A stretch of DNA of 64,000 nucleotides from Streptococcus sp. 29896 (GTDB taxonomy: Bacteria; Bacillota; Bacilli; Lactobacillales; Streptococcaceae): positions 1,178,001 to 1,242,000 of the forward strand of contig NZ_CP118733.1 of NCBI RefSeq assembly GCF_032594915.1. The letters run 5' to 3'. Shown here one piece after another: positions 42,311 through 51,811 of the stretch. Under the pieces are notes generated by a model. The model worked only from the letters and a program-made list of their open reading frames with translations, was not told the DNA's origin and made no database searches. Position 1 is the stretch's first letter; each line of letters begins with the position of its first letter. Position numbers and translations under genes: made by a program.

Positions 42311-42985
42311 ATGACTGTATTAAACACTATTCTCACCCAACTTGAAGCAGCCAGCCATGCTGGCACCCTCAAGCGTTATGAAAAAATTGGCGAAACTAAG
42401 CCCTACTACGGCGTTCCGATGGGAGCTATTTCTGGTATCGCCAAGGCCTATAAAAATCGACTGGACTTGTTTGCTCCACTCTGGCAAACAGGTGTCCTCG
42501 AGGCACAATATTTAGCTATTCAAATTGCCAAAACAAAACCTGACCAGCTGACTTCTGCCGCTTTAGAGGCTTGCCTCAATGAACAAGTTTCGGTCAACGT
42601 CCTCGATAAGCTGGCTTCCATCATTCTTAGCAAACGCAAGGATAGCAAAGACTGGGAGGAATACTTACTCATCCAAGACAAAGCTATTTTTCAGCGACTT
42701 GGTTGGTTCCTTCGTGCCAAATACTTTGCTGGAAAAGCAGCAACAAATCAAGAAATTGAAGAGACTCTAGACCATATTCGCCAGCATTTACAGAATGCAG
42801 AACCACTTATCCAATGGACCATGAACCAGTGCTTGGTGGAGATTGCCGTTGCTTACCCCGACTATCTAAAACAAGGCCTTGCAATCGGTCAGGAGTTAGC
42901 TGTCTATGTGGACATGAAAGTTCCAAAAGGCTGTACTTCTGCCTATGCACCAGACTGGATTGAGGCATTATTGAGGAGAAAATAA
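42311..42985 (+). CDS. DNA alkylation repair protein, AlkD-like
   Basis: The 224-residue helical protein resembles HEAT-repeat-like AlkD glycosylases (KPYYGVPMGAISGIAKAYK, WTMNQCLVEIAVAYPDYLKQGLAIG). Such enzymes remove bulky or positively charged alkylated bases. The start is ATG at 42311 with a CGGAGAT site; the longer frame passes through the zwf terminator. It is two bases from the GNAT gene. Confidence 0.82.
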   Translation: MTVLNTILTQLEAASHAGTLKRYEKIGETKPYYGVPMGAISGIAKAYKNRLDLFAPLWQTGVLEAQYLAIQIAKTKPDQLTSAALEACLNEQVSVNVLDKLASIILSKRKDSKDWEEYLLIQDKAIFQRLGWFLRAKYFAGKAATNQEIEETLDHIRQHLQNAEPLIQWTMNQCLVEIAVAYPDYLKQGLAIGQELAVYVDMKVPKGCTSAYAPDWIEALLRRK

Positions 42986-42986
42986 G

Positions 42987-43544
42987 ATGCAACATAAAGG
43001 AACTCAGGTATTAGAAACAGAACGTCTAATTTTACGCCCCTTTCAAGCAACAGATGTTGAGTCAGTTTTCCAAAACTGGACTTCAGATGAAAAGGTCACC
43101 ACTTATCTGACCTGGACAACTCATCAAAGGCTGCAAGATACAGAAGACTATATCCAGTTCTGTATCCAGTCTTATTCACAGGAAAAAACGTACAGGTGGG
43201 CTATTGAACTCAAAGAAAGTCAGCAAGCAATTGGCGATATTTCCGTGGTCAACCTAGACGAACGAGTACAGGCTGCTGAATTGGGCTGGTTGTTGGGCAG
43301 CCAGTGGTGGGGACAGAACTATATGCCCGAAGCCCTTGAAGCAGTCAATCGCTTTCTACTGGAAGAGGTTGGCTGTTTACGGATTACGGCTGTACACGAT
43401 AGTGAAAATCGCCCTTCTGGTCGTGTTATGGAAAAAGTTGGCATGACCTATGAAGGTACCCTTCGACAAGCTGCTCGAAATAATCGTGGTATTGTGGATA
43501 TTGCCATTTACTCACTGTTGCATACAGATAGAAAAAGTCGCTAG
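42987..43544 (+). CDS. GNAT family N-acetyltransferase (RimJ/RimL type)
   Basis: The 185-residue protein starts with the family signature ETERLILRPFQATDVESVFQNW. It has the acetyl-CoA region LGWLLGSQWWGQNYMPEALEAVNRFLLEEVG and ends with DSENRPSGRVMEKVGMTYEGTLR. The substrate may be a protein N-terminus or a small amine. It is in an operon with the AlkD-like gene. Confidence 0.88.
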   Translation: MQHKGTQVLETERLILRPFQATDVESVFQNWTSDEKVTTYLTWTTHQRLQDTEDYIQFCIQSYSQEKTYRWAIELKESQQAIGDISVVNLDERVQAAELGWLLGSQWWGQNYMPEALEAVNRFLLEEVGCLRITAVHDSENRPSGRVMEKVGMTYEGTLRQAARNNRGIVDIAIYSLLHTDRKSR

Positions 43545-43567
43545 TTCTTGTTGAACTAACGACTTTT
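43533..43567. terminator. Bidirectional terminator between GNAT and hydrolase genes
   Basis: AAAAGTCG-C-TAGTTC and GAACTA-A-CGACTTTT form a long stem with one mismatch between two convergent genes. The left arm lies in the last codons of the GNAT gene. Confidence 0.85.
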
Positions 43568-43584
43568 ATACTTCTCTCTTTTGA

Positions 43585-44535
43585 CTAATCAACCGGCAGA
43601 TACTTCGCTAAGTAGTCTTCCACCAATTGCATATATTCTTGATTGGCAGCATAATCATTTTGCAGACCGTGGCCTGAATGCTCAGCGGTAAGAAACTGGT
43701 AATCAACACCATTTTCTTTCAAAGCTTTTTCTAATCGCACTGCTGCTTTATAAGGTTGCACCTTATCATGCTTGCCATAGATGACTACGCTTGGTACGGT
43801 TTCATCCGTCACCCAGTGGACTGCTGAGATTTCATTGACAATCTCCTTGTAACTACCGTCCATAATCATCTCCTCTGTTACTTCTTGACCTGACGTGGCA
43901 CTGACAAGCCCCGCAGCCGCCTCATGATTGGTATCTGCTCCATAAATGCCCCAATCTTCCATGTAAAAGCTAGAAGGGCCAACGCCACCGAAGGTCAAAA
44001 CCACAGGAACAGGAGCTTCTTTGGCATCTCGATAAGCGTAAATCATAGCTAGAGCATGACCAGCTGAACCACCTGAAATAGCCATTTTGTCAATTGTATA
44101 ACCTTCATTTTTAGCCGCCTCAATCACATGAGGAATGCTGTCTTTGATTTCCTGAGCCTGAGAAGTAACACTTGCTCCATTCTCATCCGTCCGCAAGGTA
44201 TAGTTGATACCAGCTGCTACATAGCCCTTAGAAGCAAGCCATTGCAACATCTGCTGGTCGTCTTTTTTATCACCACTCGTAAATCCACCCGCATGAAGAT
44301 AGACAACAAGTCCATACGTTTTTTTACTGTTATCCGCAGGTAGATAGAGGTCAAACTTTTGTGCTTCTCCTTCTCCGTAGGACAGGTCAGTCACCATTCT
44401 CCCAATCTGGTCAGACCATTCCACCGAATATTCTTTAGCCCAAGCAGGTTTCAAAAAGTTTTTTGAAGCCACGCCCGCAAGAAGAGCTATCACAAATACC
44501 AGAATTCCAAATCCCACAAATTTTCTCCTTCTCAT
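43585..44535 (-). CDS. Secreted or membrane-anchored alpha/beta hydrolase (BD-FAE/esterase-like)
   Basis: An N-terminal hydrophobic segment (about residues 8-24) precedes an alpha/beta hydrolase domain. The oxyanion HAGG motif (VYLHAGGFTSGDKKD), the nucleophile Ser in ISGGSAGHALA, the acid in YGKHDKVQPY and the His in EHSGHGLQ form a complete triad, so an outward-facing esterase is likely. The ribosome site GGAGG lies in the end of the small upstream gene, and the start overlaps its stop (ATGA). Confidence 0.85.
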   Translation of the reverse strand: MRRRKFVGFGILVFVIALLAGVASKNFLKPAWAKEYSVEWSDQIGRMVTDLSYGEGEAQKFDLYLPADNSKKTYGLVVYLHAGGFTSGDKKDDQQMLQWLASKGYVAAGINYTLRTDENGASVTSQAQEIKDSIPHVIEAAKNEGYTIDKMAISGGSAGHALAMIYAYRDAKEAPVPVVLTFGGVGPSSFYMEDWGIYGADTNHEAAAGLVSATSGQEVTEEMIMDGSYKEIVNEISAVHWVTDETVPSVVIYGKHDKVQPYKAAVRLEKALKENGVDYQFLTAEHSGHGLQNDYAANQEYMQLVEDYLAKYLPVD

Positions 44536-44660
44536 AAAAAATTACCTCCCCAAAGTGTTCCACCTAAGAGTAGGTTAAGAAAAATACGGACCAACAAGCG
44601 TCCAATTAAAATTCCAACAATCGCTATAAGTCCTAAAACAAGCCAACGTTTTATCGTCAT
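44532..44660 (-). CDS. Small membrane peptide (42 aa) coupled to the hydrolase gene
   Basis: The frame encodes MTIKRWLVLGLIAIVGILIG, then a basic RLLVRIF and a second hydrophobic stretch ending GGNFL. An AAGGAG site precedes the ATG at 44660, and the stop overlaps the hydrolase start by four bases. I know no family name for it. Strong translation signals and tight coupling argue that it is real and acts with the hydrolase at the membrane. Confidence 0.7.
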   Translation of the reverse strand: MTIKRWLVLGLIAIVGILIGRLLVRIFLNLLLGGTLWGGNFL

Positions 44661-44691
44661 GATTACTCCTTGACATTTCAATTTATTTCAT

Positions 44692-44756
44692 TTAAGATGT
44701 AACAAGTGTAACATTTAATTATTTCTTATGCAATAGCAATGCAGCCATATGTAACA
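44692..44756. promoter_or_regulatory. Operator-like dyad and TGTAACA repeats between hydrolase operon and TetR gene
   Basis: Three TGTAACA copies lie at 44698-44704, 44707-44713 and 44750-44756. The first two sit within an imperfect dyad TTAAgATGT...ACATTTAA (44692-44717). The region lies between divergent genes, so the TetR protein is the likely binder. A second reading is one operator per promoter. Confidence 0.5.
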
Positions 44757-44775
44757 AATCAAAGGAGTTTGTATC

Positions 44776-45240
44776 ATGTCAGCCAGTCACTATATTCAAG
44801 AAGCCTTACTGCAACTCATTCAACAAAAGGAGTATGAAAAAATCACCATAACTGACATTGCAAAACGGGCTGGTGTAACTCGAATTAGCTTCTATCGAAA
44901 TTTTGACAGCAAGGATGCTATATTGGAGCTAGCCTTGAAATCTGCATTCCAAGCCTATCAAGCAGAGCATGGAACCGACCTATCTTTCCCGGCACTGTTT
45001 GCCTTTTTTCAGCAGAACAAGAGCCTGATTGACTGCCTCTACAAGAGCGAAAAGGAAATTTTTATCGCCCAGCTTCTGACAGACAAGCAAAGCCTTTCTA
45101 CATTACCGACTGAGGTTGCCTATTCCTATGCCTTTGTCGGCTATTCCATTCTAGGAGCCTGCACTGCTTGGTACCAACGGGGCATGGTGGACACTGCAGA
45201 AGAAATTACAAGAATTATGGACCAGCAAAAAAGTAGCTAA
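44776..45240 (+). CDS. TetR/AcrR-family regulator, divergent from the hydrolase operon
   Basis: The 154-residue protein has an N-terminal HTH (ITITDIAKRAGVTRISFYRNFDSKDAIL, residues 23-50) and a short TetR C-terminal domain with aromatic residues (YSYAFVGYSILGACTAWYQRG), typical of the small dihydroxyacetone-kinase-regulator-like group in streptococci. It probably controls the divergent peptide-hydrolase operon. The inducer is unknown. An AAAGGAG site precedes the ATG. Confidence 0.85.
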   Translation: MSASHYIQEALLQLIQQKEYEKITITDIAKRAGVTRISFYRNFDSKDAILELALKSAFQAYQAEHGTDLSFPALFAFFQQNKSLIDCLYKSEKEIFIAQLLTDKQSLSTLPTEVAYSYAFVGYSILGACTAWYQRGMVDTAEEITRIMDQQKSS

Positions 45241-45263
45241 CTGTCACAGTTAACTACTTTTTT
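45227..45263. terminator. Bidirectional terminator between the TetR gene and ftsY
   Basis: AAAAGTAG-C-TAACTG and CAGTTA-ACTACTTTT form a long stem with A and T runs on both sides. The TetR stop codon lies in the left arm. Confidence 0.88.
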
Positions 45264-45267
45264 CATT

Positions 45268-46542
45268 CTATACCAATCCCTCCAAGAGCCCACGCATGAA
45301 CTCTTCGGATTTGAATTCTCCGATGTCATCGATTTTCTCACCGAAACCAATCAGCTTGACTGGAATATCTAATTCCTGACGGATAGCAAGGACAACACCA
45401 CCTTTTGCAGTACCATCTAGCTTGGTCAAGACAAGACCTGTCAACGGGGTAATTTTTGCAAATTCCTTGGCTTGACTAAGGGCGTTTTGACCTGTGGAGG
45501 CATCCAATGCTAAGAGGGTTTCATGCGGTGCATCAGGCAGGGTCCGTTTGATGATGCGACCGATTTTTTCCAGCTCTGCCATGAGGTTTTCTTTATTTTG
45601 CAAACGACCTGCTGTGTCAATCATGAGAATATCCACACCTTCTGCCACGGCACGTTTTACCCCGTCAAAGACCACACTGGCTGGGTCTGACTTTTCAGGA
45701 CCCGTGACCACAGGCACATCGACACGGCGACCCCACTCGACCAGTTGGGCCACCGCACCTGCACGGAAGGTATCCGCCGCAACCAGCATGACCTTCTTGC
45801 CAGCCTGCTTGTACTTGTAGGCCAACTTACCGATAGATGTCGTCTTCCCAACACCGTTGACACCGACAAAGAGCATGACTGTCAAATCATCTTGGAAATT
45901 GATTTGCTCACTGAATTGACCATCTTTTTCGTAAATATCCACCAATTTTTCGATGATGACCCGACGGAGTTCATCTGTCTTCTTGGCATTTTGGAGCTTG
46001 GCTTCATAGCGGAGCTCCTCTGTTAGAGTAGAAGCAACTTGCACACCTACGTCTGATAAAATTAGCATTTCTTCCAACTCTTCGAAAAATTCTTCATCAA
46101 CCGAACGGAAATTGGCAAAGAATTCATTGAGCCTTGCCCCAAAGCCTGTACGGGTCTTTTTCAAGGTCCGCTGGTACTTGTCCTGCTCACTTTCTTGCTC
46201 TACTGGAACAACTTCCTCACCAGGCTCTTCCTTGACCTTGGTTTGAATAGCAGGGTCAAAGCCTTGTTCCTGCGCTTCCTTCACTCGAGCCGCAGCGGCT
46301 TCTTTAGCTGCATAATATTGAGCCATCATGTCTAATGTCCGTTGTTTCTGAGCTTCTTGCTCGGCAGTCAATTCAGGCTCTACTACTTCAGACTGGAACT
46401 CTTCCATTTCTTGACTAGCTAACTCAACTTCAGTAGTTACAGTATCTTCGCTTGAAGTCGACTGTTCCGTTTCTACTTCTTCAACAAGAGCAACTTGCTC
46501 CTCTTGTTTTTCTTGTCCAAATAATCGATCAAATAATCCCAT
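45268..46542 (-). CDS. ftsY: Signal recognition particle receptor FtsY
   Basis: FtsY docks SRP-bound ribosomes at the membrane. The 424-residue protein starts at MGLFDRLFG (ATG 46542, with AGGA upstream), has an acidic N-terminal A domain (Glu-rich, about 1-115), and then the NG GTPase domain with GVNGVGKTTSIGKLA, DTFRAGAVAQL, DTAGRLQNKENLM and TKLDGTAKGG. It is the last gene of the HAD-HAD-ftsY operon. Confidence 0.96.
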   Translation of the reverse strand: MGLFDRLFGQEKQEEQVALVEEVETEQSTSSEDTVTTEVELASQEMEEFQSEVVEPELTAEQEAQKQRTLDMMAQYYAAKEAAAARVKEAQEQGFDPAIQTKVKEEPGEEVVPVEQESEQDKYQRTLKKTRTGFGARLNEFFANFRSVDEEFFEELEEMLILSDVGVQVASTLTEELRYEAKLQNAKKTDELRRVIIEKLVDIYEKDGQFSEQINFQDDLTVMLFVGVNGVGKTTSIGKLAYKYKQAGKKVMLVAADTFRAGAVAQLVEWGRRVDVPVVTGPEKSDPASVVFDGVKRAVAEGVDILMIDTAGRLQNKENLMAELEKIGRIIKRTLPDAPHETLLALDASTGQNALSQAKEFAKITPLTGLVLTKLDGTAKGGVVLAIRQELDIPVKLIGFGEKIDDIGEFKSEEFMRGLLEGLV

Positions 46543-46543
46543 A

Positions 46544-47356
46544 TTAGTCCTCATTCAATACATAGTGCTCGATGGCCCAAGCAATGCCATCTTCATCATT
46601 GGTTTTTGGCAAGACAAGGTTTGCCGCAGACTTGATTTCATCAGTCGCATTCGCCATGGCAACACCCAAACCTGCCCATTCAATCATCGAAAGATCATTT
46701 CCTTCATCACCACAAGCCATAACTTCTAACCGATCAATCCCCAGATGTCCAATCAACTTGGCCAAACCATTTGCCTTATGGACACCTTTTGGACTCCATT
46801 CGAGCAAGATATCACGCGATTTGAAAATCTCGAAACGCTCGTGAAGTTCCGCAGGAATTTTTGGAATTTGTCCATCCAAAAAGTCTGCTGCCACAGCTGA
46901 AACTGCCTTATTGTAAACAAAATCTTCTGGCAGTTCCTCATCTGTCACAGGGATTTTATTCAAAAGTGGATTGGCTGTTAAATAGAGAGATTCATGGGCA
47001 GCAGGTAGCGAATAGACATCACCACCATAGAGAACATCCAGAGGCAAGTCCAAATCATTTGTCACACGACGGATGGCGCGGACATCTTCAATTGTGAAGC
47101 CAACCTTATCCAAAACCCGACCTGTATTTTCCTGGACTAGACCACCGTTAAAGGTAATGGAATACTGGCTCTCACCTAGCAAATCCAATTCTTCTAGAAA
47201 ACTACCGATAGCTTGCAAGGGCCGTCCTGTTGTCAGAACTACATAAACTCCACGCTCACGCGCTGCCTGCAAGGCCTTTTTATTGGCTTCTGAAATCCGT
47301 TTGTCCGATGTCAGAAGCGTTCCATCCAAATCCAATGCAATCAACTTAATTGCCAT
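46544..47356 (-). CDS. Cof-type HAD-IIB phosphatase, second copy
   Basis: The 270-residue protein has motif I DLDGTLLTSD, motif II LTTGRP, motif III (the K of KANGLAKLI) and motif IV CGDEGNDLSMIEWA. Such enzymes dephosphorylate sugar phosphates or flavin and thiamin precursors with little selectivity. It overlaps the preceding HAD gene by 11 bases and ends one base from ftsY. The two HAD genes differ enough to be old paralogues. Confidence 0.9.
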   Translation of the reverse strand: MAIKLIALDLDGTLLTSDKRISEANKKALQAARERGVYVVLTTGRPLQAIGSFLEELDLLGESQYSITFNGGLVQENTGRVLDKVGFTIEDVRAIRRVTNDLDLPLDVLYGGDVYSLPAAHESLYLTANPLLNKIPVTDEELPEDFVYNKAVSAVAADFLDGQIPKIPAELHERFEIFKSRDILLEWSPKGVHKANGLAKLIGHLGIDRLEVMACGDEGNDLSMIEWAGLGVAMANATDEIKSAANLVLPKTNDEDGIAWAIEHYVLNED

Positions 47357-48155
47357 TTACTAATTCCTCCATATAAGCCATGACTGCCTCATCATTGCAA
47401 TGCCCAATTACCAGATCTGCTTGCGCTTTCACTTCATCAATAGCATTTTCTGTCGCAACCGAATAGGCTGCCAGTTTCAACATTTCCAAATCATTTTGAT
47501 TGTCACCAAAGGCAATCAGATTTTCTCCAGTCACCCCTAAGTGTTGGCAGAGGTGAGAAAGTCCGATCCCCTTGTGAACCCCTGACAAGATGATATCAAT
47601 CGATGTAAAGCCGGTAGTCACGGCAGATAATTGTTGAAAATGTTTGTTGATCCAGTCCTGCGCTTCTACACGAATAGCTTCATCGATGTAAAGATTTAAC
47701 TTGATAATCTCTTCAGAAATATCTTCAAAGCTCGGTACCAATACAATGTCATGATAATAGCCAGACAATTCTCTGTATAGCCCCTCTTCAACTTTATCCA
47801 ACATATAAGAGGCCTTCAAGCCAGACAAGGTAACATACTGCGGATGAACATAACCACTCTTAACCAGCTCATCCACCAAGGCTAGATAAGTCGATGGCTG
47901 AATGGGATCGTCTAAATAGATTGTTTGATTGCGATAGACAACTACAGCCCCATTTTCAGCAACCAGAGCAATATCATCTAAAAATTCCTCGAACAACTGT
48001 TTGAGACTCGGCAGAGAACGACCGCTAGCCGCAACAAACAAATAGCCCTTTTCCTTAAACTGCATTAACAAATTTCGAAAACGACTGGCATCAAATCCAT
48101 GGTCATTTCGTAAAAATGTCCCATCCATATCCGTTGCAATGATTTTCTTATACAT
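47346..48155 (-). CDS. Cof-type HAD-IIB phosphatase, first copy
   Basis: The 269-residue protein has motif I TDMDGTFLRND, motif II AASGRS, motif III (HKGIGLSHL) and motif IV FGDNQNDLEMLKLA. I chose ATG at 48155 (MYKK), nine bases after GGAGG; the longer frame starts at TTG with no spacing. An extended -10 (TATGGTATAAT, 48183-48188) lies upstream, so the HAD-HAD-ftsY unit has its own promoter behind the smc terminator. Confidence 0.9.
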   Translation of the reverse strand: MYKKIIATDMDGTFLRNDHGFDASRFRNLLMQFKEKGYLFVAASGRSLPSLKQLFEEFLDDIALVAENGAVVVYRNQTIYLDDPIQPSTYLALVDELVKSGYVHPQYVTLSGLKASYMLDKVEEGLYRELSGYYHDIVLVPSFEDISEEIIKLNLYIDEAIRVEAQDWINKHFQQLSAVTTGFTSIDIILSGVHKGIGLSHLCQHLGVTGENLIAFGDNQNDLEMLKLAAYSVATENAIDEVKAQADLVIGHCNDEAVMAYMEELVNGN

Positions 48156-48235
48156 AACAAACAACCTCCGTCCAGTCCTTTTATTATACCATATTTCGCC
48201 CTATTTCCCTTTCGTCTAGTCGAATTTCCATCAAG

Positions 48236-48262
48236 AAAAAACCTGGAAATTTCCAAGTTTTT
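48236..48262 (-). terminator. Terminator of rnc-smc
   Basis: On the minus strand AACTTGGAAA and TTTCCAGGTT with T residues follow eight bases after the smc stop codon. Confidence 0.8.
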
Positions 48263-48269
48263 CTAGTTC

Positions 48270-51200
48270 TTAATCTGTATAGGCTTCCACATCTTTCAGT
48301 TTGACCGACACAATCTTGGACACGCCAGATTCCTGCATAGTCACCCCATACATGGCATCCGCCGCCGCCATAGTCCCTTTTCGGTGGGTCACGACGATAA
48401 ATTGACTGTCCTTATCAAAGCGATTGAGATAGTCCCCGAAACGCTTGACATTGGCCTCATCCAAAGCTGCCTCCACCTCGTCCAAGATGACAAATGGAAT
48501 GGTCTTGACGCGGATAATGGAAAATAGCAGAGCGAGGGCCGAAAGGGCTTTTTCGCCACCTGACATGAGGTTGAGCGATTGAATTTTCTTACCCGGAGGC
48601 TGAACAGAAATCTCCACACCTGCAGTCAGTATGTCTGGACTGGTCAAAATCAAGTCCGCAGAGCCACCGCCAAACATTTGCTTAAAGGTTGTTTTGAAGC
48701 TTTCTCGAATAGCTTCAAAGGTCACTTTAAAGCGTTCCTTAACCTCTCCGTCCATCTCATGAATGGTGTTCAAGAGCAAATCACGAGCTGAGAGGATATC
48801 AGTCCGTTGCTCCTTGAGGAAAGTCAGGCGGTTATTGACCTCATCATACTGCTCAATGGCATCCAGGTTGACTGGCCCCAAGGCACGAATGGACCGCTCC
48901 AAATCTTTGACCTGTGCTTCTGCCTGTGCAAGATTATCTACTTCCTTAGCTTGACTGCTGGCCTCTTCAAAGCTCATCTTGTACTGTTCACTGAGATTAG
49001 AGAGAAGAGACATCAACTTGTCGCTGGCCTGCTCACAATCTGCTTCAAGTTTAGCTTGCTTGCGAATCAGGTCATCATTCTTTAAACGAGCCTGCTCCAA
49101 GCGACCTTCCAAATCTTCAAATTGTCCATCAATATCTTCCAATTCAAACTTGAGACGAATATGTAATTGGCTGGTCTCTACTTGCTTTTGGTTGGCTGCT
49201 GCTAGTTGTTCCTGCAAGGTTTCCAAACTGCTATCATCCAGGGCTACCGTTTTCTGATTGATGATGTCTTCTAGAAGACCAATTTCTTTTTCAGTAGCTG
49301 CTACTTCATCCTGCAAGCGTGTCAGGTCTGTCTGTTCAAAGCCAAGCTGACCAACAAACTGAGTCTGTTCCAATTTCAAGCTGGACAGTTGCCCTTGCAA
49401 ATTAGACAAGCTTTCTTGTACTGCATCTCGGTTGTTCTTAACTTCTTCGATCTGCTTGTTGAGCTGATCTTTCTTGTCCGCTAAGGCCGACAAGTCTTTC
49501 TGGTAACCAGCTTCTAATTCTTTCAATTCTACCAAAATGGTCGGACTGGTTTGACTGATTTGAAGGTCATACAAACTAGTTAATTGCTGCAGTCTTTCCA
49601 AGGCTTGCTCATGACGGAGTCGGATTTCTTGTTCCATCAAGCGAGCTTCCTCGCCTTGGCTTTTAATCTTTTCAAGTTCTAGACGAGCCTGGTCAAGACT
49701 GACTTTTTGAGATGACACCTTGTCTTCTTGGGCTTTTAACTGGCTAGATAGCTCTGCTATTTCCCCAAGTAACTGATCTAGTTCTGGCTTGACAAAAGTG
49801 GTATTGTTATTGCGGCTGCTACCGCCAGCAAAGGCTCCACCTGGTCGAATTTCAGAACCGTCCAAGGCTACCATACGCACTTGGAACTTGGTCGCACGCG
49901 CCGCTTGGTTGGCATTATCAACGGTGTCAAAAATGGCAACAGTTCCCAGTAAGTTTTGAAAAATGTTGCTAAGTCGAGGCTCAAAAGTCACCAAATCACT
50001 AGCCAAGCCCAAGAATCCAGTTGCCATCTTTAAGACTGATTCATGATGGCTGGCCAGCTGCCGAGCTTTAATGGTTGTCAAAGGCAAGAAGGTTGCCCGC
50101 CCCTGCCTTTGTTGTTTAAGAAAAGAGATAGCAAACTTGGCAGTCGCCTCGTCCTCTACGATAATATTTTGACTGGCACCACCAAGAGCAATTTCAAGAG
50201 CTGTTTGATAGCGAGTATCAAAGGTCAGGTGTTCACTGACCGCTCCGATAATACCTCCGATAGACTGGGCGTTCTGCAAGACTGCCTTGACCCCTGCGTA
50301 GAAGTTGGAATGATTTTTCAAAATCGCTTCCAGACTGGCTTGGCGGGCCTGTTTGGCCTTGACCTGATCCAGGAGGTCAAACATGACAGCCTGGTCCTCT
50401 TGATAAGTTTGCTCAGCCTGCTGTACAGCTTGAGCCTGTTTCTGATAATCTTTCAAGAGCTGACTCAGGCTAGATTCGGCTTGGTTTCTTTCTACTTGAT
50501 GGCTGGCAACTTCAGCATCAACTGTCTCTTTTTCCGCCTGCAAACGACGGACTTCTTCCGATTTGCTCTCTGTTAGGCGGATCTGGTTGGCAATATCCTG
50601 CTCGACTTTGGTCAGGTTGTTGGACATGTCTGCTTCTTCTTGTAAGAGTGTCACGTATTGCTCACGAAGGTGGTCCAAGACCTGCTCTGGATCTTCAGAG
50701 AAGTAGGCAATTTCCTTTTCCAATTCAACAATCTGTTGTTTAATCCTTGCCAACTTGCTATTCAAATCGGCAATAACTTCCGTCTTGTCTGCAACCTGCT
50801 GGCTGGTCTTGTCCAGCTTCTCTTGCAAGATCTGTAAGCGGTCTTGGGCCTCTTGCTTACTGGATTCATTCTGACTGGACTCCAGTTTGTGGACTTCGAT
50901 TTTCCGTTCTAAGTCGCTAATCAGTTTGGTCAAGTCCAAGAGAACAGCTTGTTCTCTCTCTATCTGCTCGGTCAGTTGGTGCCGTTGGTGCTTGAGATCT
51001 TGGTTTTCCTGCTCCAAGTTGGAACGGAGTTCATAATAGTTGGTCAAATCTGCCTTAACGGCTTCCAACTCCTCCTGCTTGGTCGTCAGTTTTTCACGAC
51101 CAACAAGAACCTGAGCCACCAAGACATCCAGATAGAGTTCGGTGCGTTGTCCGTCTAATTCCAAGAATTTTTTAGCCGTCTGGGCTTGTTTTTCCAAGGG

Positions 51201-51809
51201 TTTGACCTGGTTGTCCAACTCGTAGATGATGTCTTCCAAGCGATCCAAATTATCCTGAGCCTGAGCTAGCTTGCTTTCGGTTTCTTTCTTACGGGTCTTA
51301 TACTTGAGTACTCCTGCTGCTTCTTCAAAGATCGCTCGACGCTCTTCTGGCTTAGAATTAAAAATCGCCTCCACACGTCCTTGAGAAATAATGGAGAAAG
51401 AATCCCGACCCAATCCGGTATCCATGAATAGACCATGAATATCCCGCAGTCGAACTTTCTTCCCATCAATCAGGTACTCACTATCCCCTGACCGATAGAT
51501 GTGGCGTTCAACCTTAATTTCCTTAGCCTTATCCGCGATAAATCCGCTAGAATTATCCAAGGTCACCACTACTGAGGCATAGTTAAGAGCCTTACGGCTT
51601 TCTGTTCCCGCAAAGATAACATCAGGCATCTTTCCACCACGCAGGCTTTTTGCAGAGGATTCTCCTAAGGCCCAACGTAGACTTTCAGTAATATTGGATT
51701 TACCAGAACCGTTTGGCCCCACCACGGCAGTCACCCCACGGTCAAAGACCACCTTGGTCTTGTCTGCAAAGGATTTGAAACCTTGCATTTCGATTGATTT
51801 GAGATACAT
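48270..51809 (-). CDS. smc: Chromosome segregation protein SMC
   Basis: The 1179-residue condensin ATPase has the N-terminal Walker A GPNGSGKSN (31-39), two long coiled coils, a hinge (about 510-670, with GGAFAGGSS), the ABC signature LMSGGEKALSALAL, and Walker B FVILDEVEAALDEAN. It follows rnc by two bases and works with ScpA/ScpB, which are not in this window. Confidence 0.97.
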   Translation of the reverse strand: MYLKSIEMQGFKSFADKTKVVFDRGVTAVVGPNGSGKSNITESLRWALGESSAKSLRGGKMPDVIFAGTESRKALNYASVVVTLDNSSGFIADKAKEIKVERHIYRSGDSEYLIDGKKVRLRDIHGLFMDTGLGRDSFSIISQGRVEAIFNSKPEERRAIFEEAAGVLKYKTRKKETESKLAQAQDNLDRLEDIIYELDNQVKPLEKQAQTAKKFLELDGQRTELYLDVLVAQVLVGREKLTTKQEELEAVKADLTNYYELRSNLEQENQDLKHQRHQLTEQIEREQAVLLDLTKLISDLERKIEVHKLESSQNESSKQEAQDRLQILQEKLDKTSQQVADKTEVIADLNSKLARIKQQIVELEKEIAYFSEDPEQVLDHLREQYVTLLQEEADMSNNLTKVEQDIANQIRLTESKSEEVRRLQAEKETVDAEVASHQVERNQAESSLSQLLKDYQKQAQAVQQAEQTYQEDQAVMFDLLDQVKAKQARQASLEAILKNHSNFYAGVKAVLQNAQSIGGIIGAVSEHLTFDTRYQTALEIALGGASQNIIVEDEATAKFAISFLKQQRQGRATFLPLTTIKARQLASHHESVLKMATGFLGLASDLVTFEPRLSNIFQNLLGTVAIFDTVDNANQAARATKFQVRMVALDGSEIRPGGAFAGGSSRNNNTTFVKPELDQLLGEIAELSSQLKAQEDKVSSQKVSLDQARLELEKIKSQGEEARLMEQEIRLRHEQALERLQQLTSLYDLQISQTSPTILVELKELEAGYQKDLSALADKKDQLNKQIEEVKNNRDAVQESLSNLQGQLSSLKLEQTQFVGQLGFEQTDLTRLQDEVAATEKEIGLLEDIINQKTVALDDSSLETLQEQLAAANQKQVETSQLHIRLKFELEDIDGQFEDLEGRLEQARLKNDDLIRKQAKLEADCEQASDKLMSLLSNLSEQYKMSFEEASSQAKEVDNLAQAEAQVKDLERSIRALGPVNLDAIEQYDEVNNRLTFLKEQRTDILSARDLLLNTIHEMDGEVKERFKVTFEAIRESFKTTFKQMFGGGSADLILTSPDILTAGVEISVQPPGKKIQSLNLMSGGEKALSALALLFSIIRVKTIPFVILDEVEAALDEANVKRFGDYLNRFDKDSQFIVVTHRKGTMAAADAMYGVTMQESGVSKIVSVKLKDVEAYTD

Positions 51810-51811
51810 AC

